In this document: positions 1 to 19,215 of the stretch, in pieces | Position numbering within the stretch: position 1 is the first letter of the stretch | Layout: every line of letters begins with the position of its first letter | NCBI GenBank assembly: GCA_009760855.2 | Contig: WPIO01000074.1 | Location: forward strand, 463,501-527,500 | Direction: 5' to 3' | DNA: 64,000 bases | Origin: Cristatella mucedo | Lineage: Eukaryota; Bryozoa; Phylactolaemata; Cristatellidae | Position numbers and translations under genes: made by a program | The notes under the pieces: model-generated | Told to the model about the DNA's origin: nothing | The model's input: only the letters and a program-made list of their open reading frames with translations | Databases searched by the model: none

Positions 1-838
1 TTCGACAGGAGATATGCTGGCAGAGCCAATTTTGATCGTCAGCCTTTCCAATCTCTGAATCACACTGGGTTGGCCCATAACTAGTAAGTTAATTTTATCA
101 TCGTTTAGTTTTAGAAAATGTGCTGCCATCCATGTGCGGATGTCATCGATACATGCAGCAAGTGAGTTGAGAGAATTCGGGGTGTTCGAAGGCTGGGAGG
201 GATCAAAGCAAAGGTACAACTGAGTGTCATTCGCATAGAAGTGAAAGCCTAGATTGTGCTTGGCAATCACATCAGCAAGAAGGAGAGTATAAACCGTGAA
301 AAGAACCGGACCCAGCACGGAGCCCTGAGGTACTCCATATTTCAGAGGTACTTCAGATGATCTTTTCCATTCACGTCAATACTGTGGAGTCTCCCACTGA
401 GATAGGACCTGAACCACTGCAGAGCAGTGCCAGTGATGCCCAGGCGAAATGAGAGGCGCTGTAGAAGAACTTTGTGATCGATGGTATCAAAAGCTGCCGA
501 AAGATCGAGCAAAACAAGCAGAGACACTCTACCCATGTCTGCATTCCTAAGTAGGTCGTTGTATACCCCAAGCAATGCTGACTCTGTGGAGTGATTAGCT
601 CTAAAGCCAGACTGGAACTTACTAGCAAGGTGTGAGGTTTCGATATATGAGTTCAGCTGGTCTGCCACGACACTGCAGTGTGAGGACAGCGCGTCACTTG
701 GCAGGCTACGAAGAATGGGCCATGCCATTGTAGTGCTAGCTAAGCAGAACCTTAGTAGCACGTCTAACTTCACAGCCACATCCCGAGATGGGTCTAATCG
801 ACTCAACACAAGACCTCAGAGGCAAATAGAAGGATTGC
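1..838 (-). mobile_element. L2/CR1-like LINE fragment, reverse transcriptase, broken
   Basis: The minus strand encodes LLVLLDLSAAFDTIDHKVLL, GITGTALQWFRSYLSGR, then after a one-base frameshift near 360 (run of A), YGVPQGSVLGPVLFTVYT, FYANDTQLYLCFDPSQP and KLNDDKINLLVMGQPS. These are reverse transcriptase motifs. The catalytic YADD box reads YAND, so this copy is dead twice over. It runs off the left edge of the window. Confidence 0.9.
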
Positions 839-840
839 TG

Positions 841-2034
841 AAAGATCTAGAATAATCAGTGGTGTCACCCTAGCCGCTAGGTAACCTAGGGCCTCCCATT
901 GCCAGTCATTCAGTGCTCATACGCCAACAAGCAGACATACCAATGAATATGAACAGTGCCTAGAAGTATATGTAGTTCTCTTTCCTATACAATGAGTTAT
1001 TATTATTATGCTTCTATTTTTGTGTCTACGTTGGGAACACGCACATATGCTGTACGGCATATGCATTATAACCACTATCTGGTCAGAGCCGCAAAGCTTT
1101 TAATCCTGAAGTCCTTCAGCAGACAGGCTCAACATAAGTATATACAGGCTAAACACGTACAGGGCATGTACAGGTATACACATGGGCATAGGCAGATATA
1201 CTGTATACACCACTTGCCCAAAAAATCCATGCGTGCAGGAGATTGAGATTTCACATGACATATTTCAGTGTTTCAGGCCAACACAATTTCAACAGAACAT
1301 AGGATTTCCATGAGCATGCAATATTAGTAACAATTCGTGCCTGCTACCATCTTGCTTTTCGCAGCAGGTAAAAAAACATGGGCAACGATGCTGTGTTTGC
1401 AACATCTGGAGAAATTTCTGGCAGCCAAAATAGTCACCATTCTCGATGGATATTATTTGATTCTAATGTTGGAGCACTGCAAAGTCAGATTTACTAGATG
1501 CATTGTTCTGGATTTCTAAAAATGTATCTCAACAACCATGACAGACAGATTTTTTGCAGCAATAATCAAGAGTTTTAAGCGCGCGCTATTTTGAACATGA
1601 GCAACCACGTGCTCGGCATGAAAAGATGAAAGAAATCGATGATGCAAAGAAACGACAAGCATTTCTTGATAGACGATGAATTAAAGAATTCTTTGAGATT
1701 ATTTTTTAATTCAACTCTCTCCCTTATCCAAATGTGTGCACTCAATTAAATGACATGCTCATAACTTTAATGAAACTTGTTAATGCATGGTTTTGGCATC
1801 TTAGGTGTTTGCCAAAACTTCTAGAGCAGTTTCCAACGGCCCTACAGCTCTCTTTTTATCAGGAAACATTGTTGGCTTGGCTCTTGCTCTAACTTTGCTG
1901 CCAATATTTCGTTCCCAGTCTCGAATCGAGTCAGGCCGAAGCCAACACATCCACATGCACCGGGATGTCTCAAACCTAGACCGTTCTGTGGAACTTGCTT
2001 CCACAATTCTTACGCGACGACAACTACTCTCCAA
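841..2034. other. Unassigned intergenic sequence
   Basis: AT-rich, no open frame with recognisable motifs. GTATACA/CATATG-rich text at 1035-1210 is mildly repetitive. Confidence 0.5.
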
Positions 2035-2290
2035 CTGCCGACTATGGCACATCTTTTTCAGCGGTCCTGAACTGCTACTTCTATGCTACTCACTACCTCA
2101 ACTGCTCTCCTGACTCTGCTATGCTTCCCACTTTCTCTTTGTTGCGTGAGACGAAGTCTGTTGGCTACCGAATGCGTACCGAACGCCGCCCAGGCTGCGA
2201 GTGCACTATGCAAAGATCTCCTGCGTAACACCTACATGGTCTTTATGACTTTGTGCAGTTGCAGTCGGAGATGCATTACATTACATTCTT
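2035..2290 (+). repeat. Unclassified dispersed repeat, copy 1
   Basis: TGCCGACTATGGCACATC, TGCTACTCACTACCTCAACT, TTGCGTGAGACGAAGTCTGT and TACATGGTCTTTATGAC recur reversed at 28866-29072. A diverged form with CGTTGAGTGAGACGAAGGCT is at 30045-30200 and 39525-39680. No coding sequence or terminal structure recognised. Confidence 0.7.
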
Positions 2291-2716
2291 GAACAAGTCA
2301 CATTCTTGACCATTCTTGAACAAGTGCCTGGCACAGTCATCCATATGCAAATTTCTAGTGCATGATACCTGGCAGGGCCAAAAACTTCGTAGTTCGGTGT
2401 AGCTCTGATTGTGCTACCGAAAACTATCCTTCGAAAACCGCAACTGTTTCCCAACTCACCTGAAACTGCCAAACAAATTAACTTTGCACGTTGTTCACAT
2501 CTAGTAGGCTAACAAGGTGACAGTGTGCATACTCTGCTAGACCTTGACCTAGACCTTGCCACAGCAGGTGGCATCAAAAGTACCAGATATAGGGAAACAA
2601 TCTTATTGCTAAGACATCCAAACAAAGTTGGTTTATCTCACTAAAAATGGCTGAAGCGTGCTAAAGCACTTTGGGGTGTGACCTGCAGCATAAATAAAAA
2701 GCAAGCTTAGATGACT

Positions 2717-3140
2717 TATAATAATAATAATGTTAGGATATCTATATAGCACCATCAGAGAACTAAATCTCTTTCAAGGCACTTTGCATAGGCAGCAAAA
2801 AAAGCATGTCAGCAGGTTAGTGATAGCATGCACAATGTCAGCACGAATAAGCAAACAAGGAGAAATTCGCACAGACTCAACAAATGCTGTGACGAATGCG
2901 GTGGGTGCATTGCAAGCTTCTTTTTTAATGTCATCAAGTCAGGAGATGTCGTGACGTCAGTCGGAAGAGAGTTCCAGGCTCTGGGAGCACACGAACTGAA
3001 GGCACAGTCTCAAAAAGGATTTGAGGTTGGTTTTTTGAGATAGACTTGAGTCAAAGGAGCAGATAGTATGATGATAAGTAAGTAGTTCTGATAGGTAGGC
3101 TGTAGCATGAGAATGGGGGGACCTAAATCAAATCCACCTA
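2717..3140 (-). mobile_element. LINE 3' end fragment, minus orientation
   Basis: Begins at the TAATAATAAT tail and reads backwards through the terminal hairpin and 3' UTR into the C-terminal coding part. It abuts a plus-oriented fragment of the same family, head to head. Confidence 0.8.
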
Positions 3141-3922
3141 TTTTCAGATTCATAACATTGCTAAAATTCGGGCTTGTTTAGATAAAGATACCACGTCCAA
3201 GTTGGTCCATGCATGCGTGACATCGCGTCTCGACTTCTGCAACTCACTGCTTATTGGCCTACCAGCATGTGAGATCAGGCGATTGCAGCTGGTGCAAAAC
3301 TCTGTAGCTAGGCTTGTCTGTCGTGAGCGTCACAGTTGCCACATTACTCCACTTCTCGCCGACCTGCACTGGCTACCAGTCAAGGAATGGATTTACTTCA
3401 AGGTTTTGTCGCTAACTTTTAGGTCCCTTCATTCTATGGCTCCAGCCTATCTCTCAAATCTACTACCCCGACAAAGCCAAGCATCGTACCACCCGCTTTT
3501 CGGAATCCAACAGTCTACAAATACCTCGTACAAACCTCAAATCCTTTGGAGACCGTGCATTGAGTTCGCATGCTCCCAAAGCCTGGAACTCCCTCCCGAC
3601 CTGCGTCAGAACATACCCTGACCTGACCACATTTAAAAGGAACTTAAAAACACACCTATTTAGGGCAGCATTTAGTGGGTCCCTGTGATTCGTCCTTGAT
3701 GTGCTTATAAGGGCTGACACTGTGCATACTGCCACTAACCACATTTGCATGCTGACCCTGTGCATGTCACCCCTAACCATATTATTCATTTTGTTTGTTT
3801 TTCAAGCATGATATTACTCACCATTTAATTGCATTTCCCTTTGCAGCAAATGCAAAGCGCCTAGAAAGAGATTAAGTTCTTTGAGAGCACTTTATCAAGT
3901 GCATTATTATTATTATTATTAA
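3141..3922 (+). mobile_element. LINE 3' end fragment, plus orientation
   Basis: Encodes the C-terminal thumb region and beyond (KLVHACVTSRLDFCNSLLIG, LQLVQNSVARLVCRERHSCH, ITPLLADLHWLPV), then the 3' UTR, the hairpin and an ATT-repeat tail. Confidence 0.9.
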
Positions 3923-4254
3923 AATAAAGCTTAACCAAACCGTGAGCTCGGTAGGCTGCGCGGTACGCTGGGGAGCCAGTTCAGGCCGATGAGAGGTGGC
4001 GCAGAGTGACGCAAAGTTTCCACGTTCGCGAGAGAGAGGAGCAGCAGAGTTTTACACATACAGCGAGCGCCTTATTGCACCGGCGGGAATACCTGCAAGC
4101 AGTAGATTACACGTTTCCAGATGGGACGTCACAGATGCAGCACGAAGCAGCTTGCCTGCTGTGCCCTTGTCTAAGCAGGCCTGAATTTATCAAGAAGTGA
4201 CTACGTCAGTTCGACACGAGACAAAATTGACCAACTTAGATTGAACTTAATATT

Positions 4255-4348
4255 GACCAATAGAATTTAAAATTTAATTTAATTTAAAATTTAATTTAAA
4301 ATTTAATTTAAAATTTAATATTGACCAATAGAATTTAAATTGACCAAC
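4255..4348 (+). repeat. AT-rich tandem repeat TTTAATTTAAAA
   Basis: TTAAAATTTAATTTAAAATT units between two copies of ATTGACCAATAGAATTTAAA. Confidence 0.8.
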
Positions 4349-4590
4349 GTTTTTTCGAATTTAGGTCTCTTGGAGATCTCGGCTGCACACTGCCTCGTTC
4401 CAGGCGAGCTTGCCCAGACACTTGGATGAGCGCTCGGGGTGAGATAGCACAATCATTCTCCCTCTCCCATCGTTTCTGTCTATTTTCCTGTCCATACAGT
4501 CTGTCTGAGCCTATTGGTCTGAACTTGTCTGTCAGCCTCTGGCTGCCTGTCTCTGTTTTTTCCACTTCAGTCACTTTGTCACCCCTGATG

Positions 4591-4776
4591 CAGCTGTTCT
4601 CAACCTGTAGGTCGCGACCCCTTTGGGGGTCGAACGACCCTTTCACAGGGGTCGCCTAAGACCGTAAGAAAACACGCACTTCCACACTTTGCACACAATA
4701 ATTTTATGGTTGGAGGTGCCACAAAATGAGGAACTGTATTAAAGAGTCGCGACATTAGGAAGGTTGAGAACCTTGA
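4591..4776 (+). mobile_element. SPIN-like non-autonomous hAT element
   Basis: The left end reads TTCTCAACCTGTAGGTCGCG, then ACCCCTTTGGGGGTCGAACG and ACCCTTTCACAGGGGTCGCC; the right end reads AATAATTTTATGGTTGGAGG, GAGGAACTGTATTAAAGAGT and AGGAAGGTTGAGAACC. Both match, as I recall it, the SPIN (Space Invaders) consensus at nearly every base, with most of the interior missing. The outer ends (TTCTCAACCT and AGGTTGAGAA) are inverted repeats. I see no clear 8-bp target-site duplication. No transposase is encoded. Confidence 0.85.
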
Positions 4777-4917
4777 GCTCTGACGTCTCGTCAATCTCTC
4801 ACAATCCGTCACTCTTGCAAGAGTGACGGATTTTGTCGAGTGATTATTTTTACTCGAGTGACAGATTTGTCTAGAGAGAACAATCTCTTAACCCCTCCCT
4901 CCTCTCTCTACAATAAC

Positions 4918-5125
4918 AACAATAATAATACATTTTTTATAGCACGCCTGGAGAACCCAATCTCTTTCTAGGCACTTTACATTTGCTGCAAGGTAGCACG
5001 ATCTAATGGTTAGTGGTAGCTTGCTTAATAACAACAAGCATAACATGGTTAAAGGCGACATGCACAGGGTCGGCATGCAAATGTGGCTAGTGGCAGCATG
5101 CACACTGTGAGCATGCATAATCTGT
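4918..5125 (-). mobile_element. LINE 3' end fragment, minus orientation
   Basis: ATAATAAT tail, hairpin (AGAACCCAATCTCTTTCTAG) and the 3' UTR repeat, reversed. Head to head with the following fragment. Confidence 0.8.
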
Positions 5126-5605
5126 CAGATATACTACCCCATCAGGCTAAGCATCGTACCACCCACTTTTCGGAATCCAACAGTCTAGAAATACCTCGTA
5201 CAAACCTTAAATCTTTTGGAGACCGTGCATTTAGTTCATACGCTCCCAAAGCCTGGAACTCCCTCCCGACCTGCGTCAGAACATCCCCTGACCTGACCAC
5301 ATTTAAAAGGAACTTAAAACACACCTATTTAGGGCAGCATTTAGTGGGTCCCTGTGATTCGTCCTTCATGTGCTTATGCGTGCTGACACTGTGCATGCTG
5401 CCACTAACCACATTTGCATGCTGACCCTGTGCATGTCACCCCTAACCATGTTATTCATTTCGTTTGTTTTTCAAGCATGATTTTACTCACCATTCAATTG
5501 CATTTCACTTTGCAGCAAATGTAAAGCGCCTAGAGAGAGATTAAGTTCTCTGAGGGCGCTTTATCAAGTGAAGAATTATTATTATTATTATTATTATTAT
5601 TATAA
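5126..5605 (+). mobile_element. LINE 3' end fragment, plus orientation
   Basis: Starts inside the C-terminal coding part (LPHQAKHRTTHFSESNSLEI, SLPTCVRTSPDLTTFKRNLK), then 3' UTR, hairpin and a long ATT tail. Confidence 0.85.
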
Positions 5606-6112
5606 GCACACAAAGGACATATCACGTGGACCCAGTAAATGCTGTGATAAATAGTTGCGTTTTTAGCGAATTTTTTAATGCGGTCAAGTCAGAGGATGTC
5701 GGGATGCCACTCGGAAGCGAGCTCCAGGCTTTGGAAGCATAAGAAGGCTTCGAGGTTCGTACGAGGTATAGGTAAACGATTAGATTCTGGAAACGTACGA
5801 GGTGCAGCGAAATCGATTCGATTCCGAAAAGCGGGTAAAGTTCGATGATCAGCCTGAGGAGAAGTGATCTCTGATTGGTCGGCTGGAGCCTAAGAATGAA
5901 GGAACTTAAAAGCGAGTGACGGAACTTTGAAGTCGGTGCGCTGCTCGACATGGAGCCACTGCAGGTCAACCGGAAGTGGTGTGCTGTGGCAACTGCTTTT
6001 TTCACAACAGACAAGCCTGGCTGCAGAGTTTTGCACGAGCTGCAAGCGCCTGATTACACAGGCCGGTAGACCAGCAAGCAGTGAGTGACAGAAGTCGAGA
6101 CAGGATGTCACA
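5606..6112 (-). mobile_element. LINE fragment, minus orientation, diverged
   Basis: Begins directly after the ATT tail of the previous fragment. The minus strand gives MTSCLDFCHSLLAGLPACVI and LQLVQNSAARLVCCEKSSCH. It lacks the 3' UTR. Confidence 0.8.
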
Positions 6113-6117
6113 AATGC

Positions 6118-6305
6118 GTGCTGATCTGTGGCGACACACTAGGTAAGGCGGTTGGTTTCCATGACCTCGGTGTCGAGGTCGTGGGTTCGAATCCTGCCTC
6201 GGACGATCCTGTCTGCATTATTACTGCAAGCGGCGGTGATAGCCGTAAAGGCTCTTCTGTCGCTATACAAAAGAGCCGATAAAATTCAGCTAGTATTTTT
6301 TATGA
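6118..6305 (+). mobile_element. tRNA-derived SINE, family A
   Basis: A tRNA-like head (TGGCGACACACTAGGTAAGG, then GGTCGTGGGTTCGAATCC with a pol III B box) is followed by a body with GGCGGTGATAGCCGTAAAGG and the end GCTATACAAAAGAGCCG. Four other copies are in the window. Confidence 0.8.
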
Positions 6306-6348
6306 ACCAATTTAGATGTGTTATACCTGCCTAAACAAGCCCGAATTT

Positions 6349-8730
<2,382 letters not shown>

Positions 8731-8975
8731 CTTAATAATAATAATAATAATAATAATAATGCACTTGATAAAGCGCCCTCAGAGAACTCAATCTCTTTCT
8801 AGGTGTTTTACATTTGCTGCAAAGGAAAATGCAATTGAATGGTGAGTAATATCATGCTTGATAAACAAGAATAACACGGTTAGGGGTGACATGCACAGGG
8901 TCAGCATGCAAATGTGGTTAGTGGCAGCATGCACAGTGTTCTGACGCAAGTCGGGAGGGAGTTCCAGGCTTTGGG
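8731..8975 (-). mobile_element. LINE 3' end fragment, minus orientation
   Basis: TAATAATAAT tail, reversed hairpin (AGAGAACTCAATCTCTTTCT) and 3' UTR, 5'-truncated. Confidence 0.85.
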
Positions 8976-9342
8976 AGCACTTCCTCGACTGCCTGACTGC
9001 CCTCCTTACTCAGCTCTGCAAGTCACCCTGTCTCTCTGTTGCGTGAAATTGAGGCTCGACAGCTGCAATGTGCGCACAGAAAGCCGCTTCGGCTTTGAGC
9101 AAGCTTTCGGCTATGGAAAACTCTCCGTGTGAAACGCTTACTTGTACTACTTACTTACTTGTGGATGTGTGGAGTTACTGGCGGAGATGCATTAAATAAC
9201 ATTGCAAAAGCCCAATACTGGGTATGTCTATGCTTATCTCTAACTCCTGAGGCAGGCAGCATCAGTCCGTACCGGTTCGGCTGCACTTCTCTGTTTTGGC
9301 TGTGGTATGAGTTCCACAAAGGATTCGGGGGATGGTAGAACC

Positions 9343-9485
9343 GGCCGCCGTCTGTCTGTGCCAGTTAGGATGGTAGATCCTGCCACTATTTGTATGATGT
9401 TAGGTTGGTAGGTTCTGCCACTATCTGTATGAGGTTAGGTTGGTAGATCCGGTCAGTCTCTGCATCGCGTTTGGACGGTAACCCC
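9343..9485 (+). repeat. Imperfect tandem repeat of about 45 bases
   Basis: GGTAGATCCTGCCACTATTT, GGTAGGTTCTGCCACTATCT and GGTAGATCCGGTCAGTCTCT, each followed by TGTATGA/GTTAGGTT-like text, repeat three to four times. Confidence 0.75.
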
Positions 9486-9934
9486 GGCCGCTGCCAGTAT
9501 GTACGTACGTAACCCTGCTATGGATCGAAGGCCACCAAGCCCGTGCAACCACAAATGGTCAGACCAATCGAGGTAATATCTTCGGGGCTGCATTCATTTC
9601 AGATCACTTACCCGAGCCTGGCTTAACAGATCATGATATTTAACATCTTAAGAGTAAGCGTAATGCATTACAAACTTCACAAGTATCAGGAATATATTAC
9701 CTATTATTAATCTCCTGTCTGGTCTTTTCCACTGATGCAAAAACCTCGAAGATATACATGCAGCATAAAGTGTTGTGCATTAAGCTGCAATTATTAGTGA
9801 TTTGTAGCGTTTTCATGCACGGAGATTGATTAAGGTAACACAAAGACTCGTGTGTGGATTTTGATTGCAAACTGACCTTAATTTAATCCACATCTCGCTC
9901 TTTCAATCTATCTGCATATCTATTTCTCTCACTA

Positions 9935-9936
<2 letters not shown>

Positions 9937-9995
<59 letters not shown>

Positions 9996-10026
9996 TCATT
10001 TCTAATGTCTCTCTCTCTCTCTCTTT
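9937..10026 (+). repeat. CT microsatellite
   Basis: (CT)n broken once by ATCTCATTTCTAATG. Confidence 0.95.
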
Positions 10027-10583
10027 CTGATGTATTTGATGCCTCTCAATAGTTGCAACCAGCTCCAGAGCAATTAATTGAAACCGCGCTAGTGCATGCT
10101 TCCGAAAATGTGACTGCTCGCAGATACATTGTAACCTCCTCGCAGTGTATTAACGATTACAAAAGGGTCAGGAACGTGGGTAACGTACACCAAATGAGCA
10201 GGAAATGAATATTTTTGGGGTCATGAAAAGCTCAAAACATCCAAGAAAAGTATTTCAATGTTTTCGAAGTTGTGCCTGACAAATTGTCTTACCCTCAGTT
10301 TTAATATAACAGCAATAAATTTCTATTATTTTCAAATTTATCTCCCAATCCATTAACTGACGTTATCAAGGATGCCATTTCGGTACTCAGTTATAGTCGG
10401 GGGGGGGGGTAAGTCCTGGCCAAAGTTCCGGAAGTATCTGCCACGAAGGCGGGGCAACATGTACAGCCCGAGAAATCATCGCCCACGATCGTCATCGTGG
10501 CCCTCAATTTGAGGCATCGAATAGCATGCCATTCATCGAATTGAACGATTTTCAACTTCGGACATGCTGCAAGATATGTAGCC

Positions 10584-10636
10584 CGCAGAGGCGTAGCTAG
10601 GGGACAGCGGGCGGGGCGGGGCGGGGCGGGGGAACA
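10584..10636 (+). mobile_element. Possible hAT-like terminus with G4-prone tract
   Basis: CAGAGGCGTAGCTAGGGG is a common hAT terminal sequence. It runs into GGGCGGGGCGGGG-type repeats at 10608-10632 that could form a G-quadruplex. No partner end was recognised. Confidence 0.35.
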
Positions 10637-11007
10637 GAGAACTCCTCAGGCACCAAGCGGCTCAAGAGGGCGCCAAAAGTAAAATAGATTGTGAATGTTG
10701 CTCATAAAAAAAATTTAATCTGCGAGTGCCAATCTTGATTTCAAGGAGGTCCTCGTTTTAAAAGACCTGACTATGGCTGGCTAAGCGAGTTAAGCATGTT
10801 TACAGACTTAGACCAAGCTTGTAGCTTGACGCTCTGGCGGCACACGCGCCACGACACGGAAACACTGAGGGGGACTGCTTCAACCGCCACGTATTCTTAG
10901 CACACGGCCGTTCACCGCTCCGTCCACGTTCCAACTGCCATTCCCGTCCACTTGCCCAATCCTGTCTGCACAGCCGGGCTGCTTCACGTCAAGAGCGAGC
11001 TCGGCCT

Positions 11008-11228
11008 GCTAATAATAATATAACAATATTGCACTTGATAACGCGCCCTCAGAGAACTCAATCTCTTTCTAGGCGCTTCACATTTGCTGCAAAGGGAAGC
11101 ACGATTGAATGGTGAGAAATATCATGCTTGACAAACAAGAATAACACGGTTAGGGGTGACATGCACAGGGTCAGCATGCAAATGTGGCTAGTGGCAGCAT
11201 GCACAGTGTCAGCGTGCATAAGCACACG
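11008..11228 (-). mobile_element. LINE 3' end fragment, minus orientation
   Basis: Same tail, hairpin and 3' UTR as at 8731-8975, truncated at about 220 bases. Confidence 0.85.
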
Positions 11229-12683
11229 CCGCGTCCAGGGCGAGCCGGCGTGCCGTGGCTGAGCACAGACACACTATTAGATCACACAAGCTAGGCTCAA
11301 CTGGCTGGCTGTGCCAGCAGGTCACACACTCCCGAGCTCATCCGGGCCATGCAGCGCTGTTAGTGTATAGCCCCGCGATTATGAACTGTGAGATTGACAG
11401 CTGAGTCCAGATTAATTACGAAAATCTTTGCCGCTGAATCTTAACACTTATGAGATAGCTGCGATAAGGCGAGGGTTATGACCATCATTTTACATAATAA
11501 TGTACGGCAGTGATTATTGTTGTGACTTACAACCAGGTTGCTATATATAAGGTCTGTATCTGACCGCAGACGCTCTCCTCGGGGAACGGTCTGCCGTTGG
11601 GTGAGTGTAACGCTGAGCGTGAGCTGTTGCAAGCTTGTTAGAGAATCAGCTGGAAGTCACCTGTTTGTATCAGCCGCAAAATGCAGGCCGTGATTGTGGT
11701 TTTACTAACGCGGCTTTCTTGCTAGCGCTGAGTGAAGAATGCCGAGAGCTGTGTTTTATCGTTGGCGTATACGTCACGACTCGGCACTAAAGACACCACT
11801 GGAACTCGTATCTTTCATTGTCAGTTATGGAGAGGATGTGTTTGTCCTAATTTGAGGGCTGCCTTGCAAGTTCTTCTCACCATAGGCTGTATCAGTTGCC
11901 AATTAATAACGTTCCCTTAGCGAGCTGGAGATAATCCCCGTCTTATCCGAGAGCATCAACAGGGAAAGATTGACTCTCCGATTTGGCCTTTTTTAATTTT
12001 AGAGAAAGAAACCCTGAAAATATCGACTCTTAAACTGTAATAAACTAGTTTGCCACGTTCAATGCCTCAAAAATCCACTTAATTTAAGGCTTTAATTGCT
12101 ACATTGCACCTTTACTACAGTTGAGAAAATCTCTCGACTCGATATGCCTGCTAGCGTGCGTTTTTGCCTTTCTTCTGTGGTGGAGCTGTTTTTTTTTTAG
12201 CAATTTTTGTCAAGGGATGCCTTTCGTAGTTGTGTTTCGGGGCGCGCCGAAAGGTCTCGGCACGCCTCTTTTAGCCCGTTGAGAGCGAGGATATCGTAAA
12301 ATCCGTTAAGGAGAGCTCCACGAAGCTGCTCAACCCGCGATCTATCGCTGCAGCGTCACGCCCAGCGAGGCTAGCCGTTAGTGGAGCGTTGCAATGACCC
12401 CTGCCTGTTTCCTTTCCATTGTCATTTAATGCGGTGGTATGGGCCTCCATTTCTATTGGCTGCTGCTGTAACCGGCGGAAGTAAACAGTCCGGTGGCCGC
12501 TTAGCCTCGTTTTGTCGGCTGCTGGGAAAATCCGCATTCGTACGCTGCCTTCGTTCGTTCGGGGAGTCGGGGATTGCGCAACAAGGGAAGCTCGATAAAG
12601 CAAGGATCTTTGGATCGCCGCAACCTCTCGTGCTACGTCACCAACTGAGCTGGGCTGCCGGTGCACGTTGGTCGAGTGCCAAA
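11229..12683. other. SNX3 upstream region
   Basis: AT-rich to 12200, then GC- and CpG-rich from 12240 up to the SNX3 start codon, consistent with a TATA-less promoter and 5' UTR. No specific binding site is claimed. Confidence 0.45.
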
Positions 12684-19215
<6,532 letters not shown>

